Positions 56,938-64,000 of a stretch of 64,000 nt of DNA are shown here, in pieces. The position numbers were made by a program, and so were the translations under genes. Numbering within the stretch: the stretch's first letter is position 1; each line of letters opens with the position of its first letter. The stretch comes from Tubiluchus corallicola. Lineage: Eukaryota; Priapulida; Priapulimorpha; Priapulimorphida; Tubiluchidae. The stretch lies in NCBI GenBank assembly GCA_030141605.1, contig JAQGDQ010000270.1, forward strand, positions 124,001 to 188,000. The letters are read 5' to 3'. The notes under the pieces were generated by a model, which worked only from the letters and a program-made list of their open reading frames with translations, made no database searches and was not told where the DNA came from.

Positions 56938-57510
56938 CTATTTCCTCCTTTTAGGTTCGGCTTCAGAGATTTTAGATGGAAAAATTATTCTTATCGCATT
57001 TTGGTGCTCCCTGTCAAGATCTGCATAGTTTTTACCCCATTTGCTACGGGCTAACTCCTCTCTGAGTTCGTTAATTGCACCGACGAGTTCATTTTGTACT
57101 TGCAGATAGATGTCATAAGTTGTTCCTACATGATTTCGTAGTGATATAACCCCTCTCGTTACAGGTACTTGTCCAAAGAACTCAACTTCTTTTATTTCTT
57201 TTTCAGGAAGATCTTCTTTATTGGCAGGGTTAGCCATGAACTCTTTTGTTTTTTCACGCAAAACTCTAATAGGAGTTAATTCTCCCTCAACCAGCAGTTG
57301 GTTATTAGAATTTACCAGTACTTCAAATATGTTTCGCTCTTTGATCCTATTGTCATTATCAATAACTTGATCTGGGGGAGGGGGAGGCGGAAGTTTACGC
57401 CTAAGCCCTGAGTCAACATCCATAGTGGTTGTAACCAGAAAGAATATAAGTAGCATGAAGGCAATATCTGCCAGTGATGATGCATTATATTCTGGTAGTT
57501 TTTTAGCCAT
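56938..57510 (-). CDS. exbD: ExbD/TolR-family protein (first copy)
   Basis: A 190-residue ExbD. The head YNASSLADIAFMLLIFFLVT contains the conserved membrane Asp in ADIAF. The periplasmic part includes a proline run and a region (RGVISLRNHVGTTYDIYLQV) typical of the Bacteroidota paralogue that pairs with a second ExbD. Two consecutive exbD genes of different type are common in this phylum. 73 bases separate the two genes. Confidence 0.9.
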   Translation of the reverse strand: MAKKLPEYNASSLADIAFMLLIFFLVTTTMDVDSGLRRKLPPPPPPDQVIDNDNRIKERNIFEVLVNSNNQLLVEGELTPIRVLREKTKEFMANPANKEDLPEKEIKEVEFFGQVPVTRGVISLRNHVGTTYDIYLQVQNELVGAINELREELARSKWGKNYADLDREHQNAIRIIFPSKISEAEPKRRK

Positions 57511-57721
57511 ATTATAATATGAATTCGTGTGTTTAGATAAATTTTAATCAGTACGCCTGCAGTTTAAATAATCATATGTGTCTTGATAATATTACAGATA
57601 CTTTTCCAAACCGATTTGTGCCTCGTAATTTTATTTAAATAATTGCTATCCTTATATAGAAGCTATTACACGCCTAGTCTAAATTTTTCATTGTATAGCG
57701 CTTTCGGGTAAATAAAATGTT

Positions 57722-58171
57722 TTACTTCCAAACCCGGCTTACAGATGAATAAATGATTGAAATAATAGCTCCAAAGAAAAGTATGTACGTTACGTATAAT
57801 ATAGTGTCAGTTGCTTTTGCCCACCACTCTGTTAAAATACCTTTTTTTACAAGTTCAGCTGCCCCAAAAAATTGAGGTATTTCTGAAGAGGCCATGGTAT
57901 TGGCAGCTAAAAATACTGCAGCAATGATTCCAAAAGATATAATGCTCTTTTTAGCATTTGTTTTGGATGAAAACGTCTGGGTGATAGAGAATATCACAGC
58001 AATACCAATTGCAGTAAATAAAAGTACTTTCGCCCACCACAGGATTGTGTTTACACGCCCGTCCATACTCGGAGTATCAACACTTTTTACTAACATCACG
58101 ATAAGTACACCCGAGACTATCAATAGAGCCCACAGCACTATTGATAGTATTTTTGTTATTTTACTGTTCAT
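57722..58171 (-). CDS. Four-helix membrane protein of the exbB-exbD operon
   Basis: A 149-residue protein with about four hydrophobic helices (residues ~7-26, 43-62, 75-93 and 122-143) and small charged loops. I do not recognise a named domain. Its place between exbB and exbD, 20 bases after exbB, suggests it belongs to the proton-channel complex or its assembly. I recall similar small membrane proteins at this spot in other Bacteroidota. Confidence 0.7.
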   Translation of the reverse strand: MNSKITKILSIVLWALLIVSGVLIVMLVKSVDTPSMDGRVNTILWWAKVLLFTAIGIAVIFSITQTFSSKTNAKKSIISFGIIAAVFLAANTMASSEIPQFFGAAELVKKGILTEWWAKATDTILYVTYILFFGAIISIIYSSVSRVWK

Positions 58172-58191
58172 ATAATAATGTTAATATGCGG

Positions 58192-58998
58192 TTACTTCTT
58201 ATGCTTATGTCTCACTAGTATATCCAGCAGAGTGATGGATGAATCCTCCATGTTGCTTACAATGCTATCAATTTTTGCAACGCAGTAGATGTAGAAAACC
58301 TGAAGTATAATTGCAACGATAAGTCCTGTTACGGTAGTGATAAGTGCTACTTTAATACCTCCAGCTACAAGACCAGGAGAGATATCTCCGGCAATTTCAA
58401 TAGCGTCAAATGCTTCAATCATACCAATTACAGTTCCCATAAAGCCAAGCATTGGGGAGAGCGCTATGAATAGTGAAATCCAATTCAGTCCTTTTTCTAA
58501 TAATCCGGATTGAACACCACCATATGATACAATTGATTTTTCCACTACTTCAATACCTTCGTCAACACGATCCAATCCCTGGTAGAATATGGATGCGACA
58601 GGCCCGGATGTTTTACGGCACACATCTTTTGCCGCTTCAACTCCTCCTTCTTCAAGTGCATTTTCTACATTGTTGATCAACTTCTTAGTATTTGTTGTCG
58701 CAAGGTTCAGATAAATCACCCTTTCAATGGCAAGAGCCAAGCCTAAAATCAGGCAAACAAGGACAAATGACATAAAAGTAGGGCCTCCTTCAATAAAGTA
58801 TTGCTTCATTCTGCTATGCAGTGATTTGCCTCCTTCCATTGCTAGTGCAGCATCCTCCGCAGAATCGGCTAATAAATCTTGAGATGCTTGTTCCGTAGTA
58901 GTTTCCCCTTCTTGCTCAACAGCCATGGCAGAGAGTCCAAAGCTGAGAGTTCCAAGAATTGCAACCAACGCAAATAGCTTTTTCATAACTAGTTTCAA
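58192..58998 (-). CDS. exbB: MotA/TolQ/ExbB proton-channel protein
   Basis: A 268-residue inner-membrane channel subunit. The N-terminus looks like a cleavable signal peptide (LFALVAILGTLSFGLSAMA), followed by an acidic/Gln-rich stretch to residue ~50, then three helices (~75-92, ~175-200, ~215-240). The conserved segments are GLNWISLFIALSPMLGFMGT, VIGMIEAFDAIEIAGDISPG and LVAGGIKVALITTVTGLIVA. First gene of a four-gene minus-strand operon. It would drive TonB or a gliding/secretion-type motor. Confidence 0.93.
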   Translation of the reverse strand: MKLVMKKLFALVAILGTLSFGLSAMAVEQEGETTTEQASQDLLADSAEDAALAMEGGKSLHSRMKQYFIEGGPTFMSFVLVCLILGLALAIERVIYLNLATTNTKKLINNVENALEEGGVEAAKDVCRKTSGPVASIFYQGLDRVDEGIEVVEKSIVSYGGVQSGLLEKGLNWISLFIALSPMLGFMGTVIGMIEAFDAIEIAGDISPGLVAGGIKVALITTVTGLIVAIILQVFYIYCVAKIDSIVSNMEDSSITLLDILVRHKHKK

Positions 58999-59420
58999 AT
59001 TTTAAATTTTAAAATTAATAATAAAAACTGATAAGTTGTTTATTGTTCTTTTATGCAAGCTTTATTTCCATGAGAGTAAAATGAAGCCAGCAAAGTGAAT
59101 GAACGTATTACTTAATCCCTCGGCAATGTAAATAATATTTTTAGTATTAAGAAATGTAAAACTATAAAAAAATAAATTTTTTAATACATCTCTTTATAAA
59201 ATCTAATCTATTATTTTTTAGATTAACTTAATATTTAGTGAAAATTTGTTAATAGATTTGTAGTGGTCATAAGAAGCAGGATGGGTGTTTGAGTTAAGAA
59301 ATGCAATAATTTAATCATAGTAAATGTTATTTGCGCATTTTCTTTTTTGATCTAAATTAGGCTTAGTATTTAAGCTAAGTTTCCAGGTTCTAAGTTTTAA
59401 TTAAAAATCGATTTAATTTT
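58999..59420. other. Divergent intergenic region
   Basis: About 420 AT-rich bases between exbB and the transglutaminase-like gene, which point away from each other, so both promoters must lie here. I find no convincing TTTG/TAnnTTTG pair on either strand and no repeat copy. Confidence 0.5.
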
Positions 59421-62087
59421 ATGGATTTTATTAAGAGGGTTTTCTATTTATGTGCTATAAGCCTTATTATTTTGTGTGGTTGTTCAAAACAACATCTTAT
59501 AAATGACAGATCTTTGAGGAGGCAGGTCCATAAGGATTTTTTGGAGCGAAAGAAAAAGATCGCTAATGAGGATGTGTGGCAAGTTTTTGATAGTAAGGTA
59601 ATAACATTGCCAGAGCGTGAGGCTTTAGAGTTTTTGTACGCTTATATGCCGCTTAATGATCTGGCAGATTATGATGGAGAGTTTTTCCTGGAACAAGTTC
59701 GAACAACTTTAAAGGCGAGGGAAACTTTTAAGTGGGGTAAGGAGATTTCGGAGGAGCTGTTCCTTCATTTTGTATTGCCCTACAGGATCAATAATGAGAA
59801 CCTTGACTCTGCACGCACTGTATTTTTTAAGGAGTTAGCACCACGTATAGAGAGCCTGGAGTTGCGGGATGCTATTTTGGAAGTTAATCACTGGTCTCAC
59901 GAGAAAGTGAGCTACCAGGCTTCTGACAGGCGAACATCGTCACCTCTTGCTACACAAAGAAATGCTTTGGGGCGCTGTGGTGAGGAGACCGTTTTTACTG
60001 TTGCTGCCCTGAGAGCCGTTGGCATTCCGTCTCGTCAGGTGTATACGCCACGTTGGGCGCATACTGACGACAACCACGCCTGGGTTGAAGCTTGGGCAGG
60101 TGGTACGTGGCACTATTTGGGGGCGTGTGAGCCTTCTCCTGATTTAAATATGGGGTGGTTTACTAATCCTACAAAGCGGGCTATGTTAACACATACAAAG
60201 GCTTTTGGAAATTATCAGGGAGCTGAAAGTGTGGCTAAGAGAGCCCAGTACTATACAGAAATTAATACGCTGGACCATTATGCGCAGACTAAAAAGGTAT
60301 ATGTGCAGGTGGCGGATGCTGTTAACAAGCCCGTTGAGGCAACTGTTGTGTTTTATGTATATAATTATGCTGAGTTTTCTCCTCTTTTTAAGCAGCAGAC
60401 TAACTCACAGGGATTTTGTGAGTTCATTACGGGTTTGGGGGATTTGCTGATATGGGCACATAGTGGAACTACATATGGGTATCAGAAGGTGTCTGTAGGA
60501 GAGGTAGATACAGTTAAAGTGATACTGGATAGGGATGGAAGTAGAGGGAGGGAGTATGTTATTGAATACGATATGCGTCCACCTGTGGGAGATGCTTTTG
60601 GCAGTCTTGTTCCTCCCGAAGTTACAGAGGAACAAAAGCAGCGGAATAATATAAGATTGAAAGAGGAAGATGCTATTCGTACAGGCTATGAAAGCACTTT
60701 TATAACAAAGGAAACGGCTTACAAACTGGCGCAAAAATACTCACTAGATAAAGAGAGGGTGTGGGCTATACTGAGTAAGAGCAGGGGAAATTGGAGGGAG
60801 ATACAAAAGTTTATTGAGCACGCGCCTAGTTCTAAATTGGAATGGGTACTTCCATTTTTAGAGGTAATGGCAGAAAAGGATTTGCATGATATAACACAGA
60901 GGATAGCTGCCGAAGAGTTTAGCGGGGCATTTACATATTTTGATGCAGGGCAGGATAAGGATATGTTTATTAAGTATGTGCTAAATCCTAGGATAAGGAA
61001 CGAAATGATAGTGTCATATAAGAGCTATTTCCAGCAGGAGCTACCTCAGAGTTTCCAGAAAGAGGCAAGACAAAATCCAGAAGTTTTATTCAGTTTTGTG
61101 AAAGAGAGTGTAAAGATAGATGAAGATGGTGTGTATTACAGCTGCCCTATTACTCCTATTGGGGTTAACAAGCTGATGATGTCAAACGGAGAGTCTAGGG
61201 ATATTTATTTTGTGGCTCTTTGCAGGAGTTTGGGTATTCCTGCTCGTTTGTCAAAAGGGATGGAGATACCACAATACTATTTTAACCGACAGTGGTATAA
61301 TGCCGGTTTTATAGCCAATGAGTCTCCGACAAAGGTTGCGGGCGGATTTTTACAGTTGGGATATGATGTTACGGATGGAGAGTTGGAGCCAAGGTACAGG
61401 CAGCATTTTTCTTTAGCCAAGTTTGATGATGGGGTTTACAAAACATTGAGGTATCCGTTTGCACAATCAGTCAAAGGTTTTTCTAAAAGCATTTCACTGG
61501 ATGAGGGGAACTATCTTTTGGTTACAGGTAATAGGATGAAGGATGGTACTGTTTTGTCTCATTTGACCTTTTTCCCCATTGAAGAAAATATTACTAAAAA
61601 AATATCAATGACGATGAGGAGCTCTTCTGGCTTAGACAGACATATTTACGGAGAGATGAGTACAGATCTACCCTTATATTCTTTCGAAAATAAAGAGGAG
61701 AAAACAGTTGGCAGCCTGTTTTCAAAACCGAACACTATTTTAATATGGCTGGAGCCGGACAGAGAGCCAACAAAACATGTTTTGAACGATTTGAAGTCTT
61801 TACGTAATGAGTTTAGCAGGTGGGGCGGAAATATAGCACTGTTATTGCACAAGGATAAAATTACCTCTTCGTTTAAGCCGATGGATGGGCTGCCTACGAA
61901 TAGTAGTTTTTATACTGACAAGGATAAGGCCGTGTATAGAGCAGTTGCTCAAGCTACAGAGAAGAGTTTAAGTGAGTATCCTATTGTACTGGTGCTGAAT
62001 CGTGAAGGGGAGATGCTCTTTTTGTCGGAGGGTTATAAGATTGGCTTGGGTGAGCAGATGCTCAAAACATTGAATACTGGTGATTGA
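59421..62087 (+). CDS. Transglutaminase-like lipoprotein
   Basis: An 888-residue lipoprotein: signal peptide ending LIILCGC, Cys21 lipidated. The transglutaminase-like core has the catalytic Cys186 in LGRCGEETVFTVAAL and His219 in DDNHAWVEAW. The third residue is probably in HYLGACEPSPDL (Glu237 or Asp241). A beta-sandwich, carboxypeptidase-regulatory-like stretch follows (~300-370). The C-terminal half (~400-888) repeats a second transglutaminase-like theme (YFVALCRSLGIPARLSKGME) without its Cys, then a thioredoxin-like tail (NTILIWLEPDREP). Likely a periplasmic or surface protease or peptide-processing enzyme; substrate unknown. Confidence 0.8.
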   Translation: MDFIKRVFYLCAISLIILCGCSKQHLINDRSLRRQVHKDFLERKKKIANEDVWQVFDSKVITLPEREALEFLYAYMPLNDLADYDGEFFLEQVRTTLKARETFKWGKEISEELFLHFVLPYRINNENLDSARTVFFKELAPRIESLELRDAILEVNHWSHEKVSYQASDRRTSSPLATQRNALGRCGEETVFTVAALRAVGIPSRQVYTPRWAHTDDNHAWVEAWAGGTWHYLGACEPSPDLNMGWFTNPTKRAMLTHTKAFGNYQGAESVAKRAQYYTEINTLDHYAQTKKVYVQVADAVNKPVEATVVFYVYNYAEFSPLFKQQTNSQGFCEFITGLGDLLIWAHSGTTYGYQKVSVGEVDTVKVILDRDGSRGREYVIEYDMRPPVGDAFGSLVPPEVTEEQKQRNNIRLKEEDAIRTGYESTFITKETAYKLAQKYSLDKERVWAILSKSRGNWREIQKFIEHAPSSKLEWVLPFLEVMAEKDLHDITQRIAAEEFSGAFTYFDAGQDKDMFIKYVLNPRIRNEMIVSYKSYFQQELPQSFQKEARQNPEVLFSFVKESVKIDEDGVYYSCPITPIGVNKLMMSNGESRDIYFVALCRSLGIPARLSKGMEIPQYYFNRQWYNAGFIANESPTKVAGGFLQLGYDVTDGELEPRYRQHFSLAKFDDGVYKTLRYPFAQSVKGFSKSISLDEGNYLLVTGNRMKDGTVLSHLTFFPIEENITKKISMTMRSSSGLDRHIYGEMSTDLPLYSFENKEEKTVGSLFSKPNTILIWLEPDREPTKHVLNDLKSLRNEFSRWGGNIALLLHKDKITSSFKPMDGLPTNSSFYTDKDKAVYRAVAQATEKSLSEYPIVLVLNREGEMLFLSEGYKIGLGEQMLKTLNTGD

Positions 62088-62142
62088 GGTAGTTTTTTCT
62101 TAACTTGTCAGCTAGATAGGTTTTTTTAAGGCTGAGAGTTTC

Positions 62143-62169
62143 AAAGCCTGTCCGTTTCCGGCAGGCTTT
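62143..62169 (+). terminator. Hairpin after the transglutaminase-like gene
   Basis: AAAGCCTG pairs with CAGGCTTT, with an inner CCG/CGG extension around a TTTC loop and one bulged T. The following U run is poor, so it is a terminator-like hairpin at best. Confidence 0.55.
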
Positions 62170-62313
62170 AAAGTGGTTTATTCGAGGTGAGTGTTTTTTT
62201 AAGCTATTCCCGAAGATAAAACTGGGGCAGATCTGGGAAAAAGAGCGATGGGGCGTTGAACTATCGGCTGATTAGCAATAAGTTTTTGGTAGAGGTGGTT
62301 AAAATAAAGTGAG

Positions 62314-62446
62314 GATTTTATAAAACTCATATTTTTTTAATATTTTGTCAAAATCATATTTAAATTCCTCATTTTACGTCAGTAAACTGCGGCTTTTTTA
62401 TCGAATTTATTTTTTATATATGAATCAAAATCTTCGGCTTTACAAA
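62314..62446 (+). repeat. Dispersed repeat, copy G
   Basis: Full-length copy: gattttataaaactcat, TTTTTTTAATATTTTGTC, AAATTCCTCATTTTACGTCA, GTAAACTGCGGC, TTTTTTATCGAATTT, TGAATCAAAATCTTCGG, ctttacaaa. It shares AGTAAACTGCGGC exactly with copy A, about 34 kb away. Confidence 0.75.
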
Positions 62447-62584
62447 TATTTATGAGGGCAAAGCGCTATAAGTTTAATAGAATTACCATATTAACCTAAA
62501 CAGCATTTCGTATTTTTATTCTAGTTTGTGTTTAATAAAGTATATATAGCTTATAAATTAATTGTAATTTAAAGTTTAAATATT

Positions 62585-63673
62585 ATGAAAAGAGGTATTA
62601 TTTATGTTCTGTTAGTTTTTGTTTTTTCAGCAATAAAGCTAAATGCTCAAGAAGCAAAAGAGCAGGTTAGTATTGGAGAGCTTGAGCCTTATATTTCAGC
62701 TTATATGAAGCCTTTTGCCGATGCCATGTCAATTAGTATGGGTGGTGGCTGGACGCATACAGCTGAAGTAAACAACACCCTGGGGTTTTATATTACTTTT
62801 AATCTTTCTGCAGTTAAAATCCCGCAATCTAGTGGAACTTTTGATACCAGCGATTTAGATATGCCTGGCTATAGTTTCCCAGAAAGTACGGCTCCTACCA
62901 TAAGTGGTAGTGGCACAGGTCCTGATGTTTCACGCGACTTTGATATAGAAGGGGCCCCTGATTTTTACTTTGCTGCACCAGATGGACTAGGATTAAATTA
63001 TGGTGGGATGGTTGCTATTCAAGCGGGGATTGGATTACCTAAAGGAACAGAGGTTATAGGAAGGTTTATCCCTAATATAAGTAAAACTATCAATGGTATT
63101 ATGGACGGGGATGAGTTAAGCTTTAAAAAGATAGGTATGTGGGGGATAGGGGTTAAGCATGATATTAAGCAGTGGATCCCTGTTGTTAAAGAGATACCTA
63201 TTCTTCAAGTATCTGGGCTATTTACTTATTCCAGGCTTTATACAGACTTCTCCGGTTCGAACTTCCAAATTACTCCTGCGCACTTTGGTGCTTTGGACAA
63301 CACAGAAGGAGGAGCCGAGACATGGAGTAATCAGAGGTTTAAAACAGATATATCTTCACTTACCGGATCTTTTTTGGTTGGTGCAAATATTCCGTTTTTT
63401 CAACCATTTATCGGGTTTGGGTTTGCATCTAGCCAGTTTGAGGGTGGTTATAAAGGGTACTACCCTGTTGTTGACTTAGTTGTTAGTAGTGATAAACTTG
63501 AGTATGCGGTAAATGAGTTTGAAGAGGATCCATTGGATGTGGTATCAAGTGTTGATAATTTCAATTTTCAGGCAGGAGCCAGGTTGAAGCTTAGTGTTTT
63601 TGCTCTGCATTACCAGTATATTTTTCAAAAATATAGTATGCATACTTTGGGCCTTGCTGTTGGAATCAATTAG
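62585..63673 (+). CDS. Outer-membrane beta-barrel protein (DUF6588-like)
   Basis: A 362-residue protein with a signal peptide (MKRGIIYVLLVFVFSAIKLN, cleavage after NA). Alternating hydrophobic strands with many Gly and aromatic residues run to a final strand YSMHTLGLAVGIN. The N-terminal GELEPYISAYMKPFADAMSI and the central GGMVAIQAGIGLPKGTEVIG and IGVKHDIKQWIPVVKEIP fit a Bacteroidota family I remember as DUF6588. Function unknown; an outer-membrane location is inferred. A repeat-family copy lies about 140 bases upstream. Confidence 0.72.
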   Translation: MKRGIIYVLLVFVFSAIKLNAQEAKEQVSIGELEPYISAYMKPFADAMSISMGGGWTHTAEVNNTLGFYITFNLSAVKIPQSSGTFDTSDLDMPGYSFPESTAPTISGSGTGPDVSRDFDIEGAPDFYFAAPDGLGLNYGGMVAIQAGIGLPKGTEVIGRFIPNISKTINGIMDGDELSFKKIGMWGIGVKHDIKQWIPVVKEIPILQVSGLFTYSRLYTDFSGSNFQITPAHFGALDNTEGGAETWSNQRFKTDISSLTGSFLVGANIPFFQPFIGFGFASSQFEGGYKGYYPVVDLVVSSDKLEYAVNEFEEDPLDVVSSVDNFNFQAGARLKLSVFALHYQYIFQKYSMHTLGLAVGIN

Positions 63674-64000
63674 TTGAAAGAGATTTGACAGACTAGTTGT
63701 AGCAGGAATCACTGTGTTATGATTCGTTGTTGATACTCAGTTTTTCAACTCTTCTGTCACAATAGCAGAGTTCACTTGCGCCATTATAGGGGTCTGCATA
63801 ACAACTGAGTTATATTTAAATCTCTTTCAAGGTTTAAATGCTGAACTATATAGCTTCGCGTTATTAAATGAATGACCCAATAACAGAATAGTTTTGTAGG
63901 GATATAATATTTTTTTTCATAGTGAGTTTGGTTTTATTCATTTATATTGACTTCTACAGTTTATTTGCAAGAAGTCTGCAGTTTTAGAAATAGTGGCAAG
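63674..64000. other. Terminal intergenic stretch
   Basis: No gene, repeat copy or convincing hairpin is seen in the last 327 bases. Confidence 0.5.

Noticed and set aside
6298-64000. Bacterial tRNA or rRNA genes and CRISPR arrays
   Set aside because: None recognised by eye on either strand; a tRNA/Infernal scan would be needed to be certain.

Overview
The window joins two unrelated kinds of DNA. Bases 1 to about 6,250 are animal nuclear DNA: AT-rich, full of tetra- and pentanucleotide microsatellites, with a short non-autonomous piggyBac-type transposon, a tRNA-like SINE fragment, and four GT-AG-bounded exons that read in phase as part of a TMEM145/GPR180-family membrane protein. Bases from about 6,298 to 64,000 are densely coding bacterial DNA of the Bacteroidota (class Bacteroidia likely): type IX secretion/gliding genes (gldH, porW/sprE, porX), SusC/SusD with an ECF sigma/FecR pair, futalosine-route menaquinone synthesis (mqnE), TAnnTTTG promoters and frequent GTG starts. 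The join lies between 6,110 and 6,297. A chimeric assembly of a host and an associated bacterium is the simplest reading; lateral transfer cannot be excluded from sequence alone.

Bacterial layout. 6.3-7.7 kb: mpl (peptidoglycan recycling). 7.66-12 kb: a gene graveyard with a broken methyltransferase and a second copy of its tail, an IS481-type remnant, a type I restriction hsdR relic lacking its helicase core, and two copies of a ~440 bp segment each carrying a small 2[4Fe-4S] ferredoxin gene with its promoter; one copy has lost a cluster cysteine. 12.3-17 kb: metH-metF. 17.2-26.2 kb, all plus strand: ricT-like PSP1 gene, gldH, trmB, an alkyltransferase-like gene, mrp/apbC, porW, porX. 26.2-33.1 kb, minus strand: DsrE-like gene, dnaB, ddl, rluD, a PASTA protein, mqnE and rpmH (missed by size filters). 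33.6-38.8 kb: a Tat-exported TIM-barrel protein, then mutA-mutB (cobalamin-dependent methylmalonyl-CoA mutase). 38.8-43.8 kb: nfo, an SUI1/YciH factor, a candidate small RNA, a DUF3052 protein, an RbsD/FucU-like secreted protein and a double class II aldolase.

44.8-55 kb is a small polysaccharide-utilisation locus (ECF sigma, FecR anti-sigma, SusC, SusD, a GH36-like secreted enzyme) ending at an IS256-type insertion sequence. 56.4-59 kb is an ExbB/ExbD energy-transducing operon on the minus strand, which could power the TonB-dependent receptor. The window ends with a transglutaminase-like lipoprotein and an outer-membrane beta-barrel candidate.

The most unusual bacterial feature is a family of about 110-135 bp AT-rich intergenic repeats bounded by CTTTGYAAAG-like palindromes: up to ten full or partial copies between 26.8 and 62.5 kb. 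Also notable are an 18-base motif shared (17/18) by a promoter-plus-terminator unit at 40.8 kb and the sigma/anti-sigma spacer at 45.4 kb, and an eight-cysteine insert in MutA. All family assignments come from motif reading by eye; no database search was possible.
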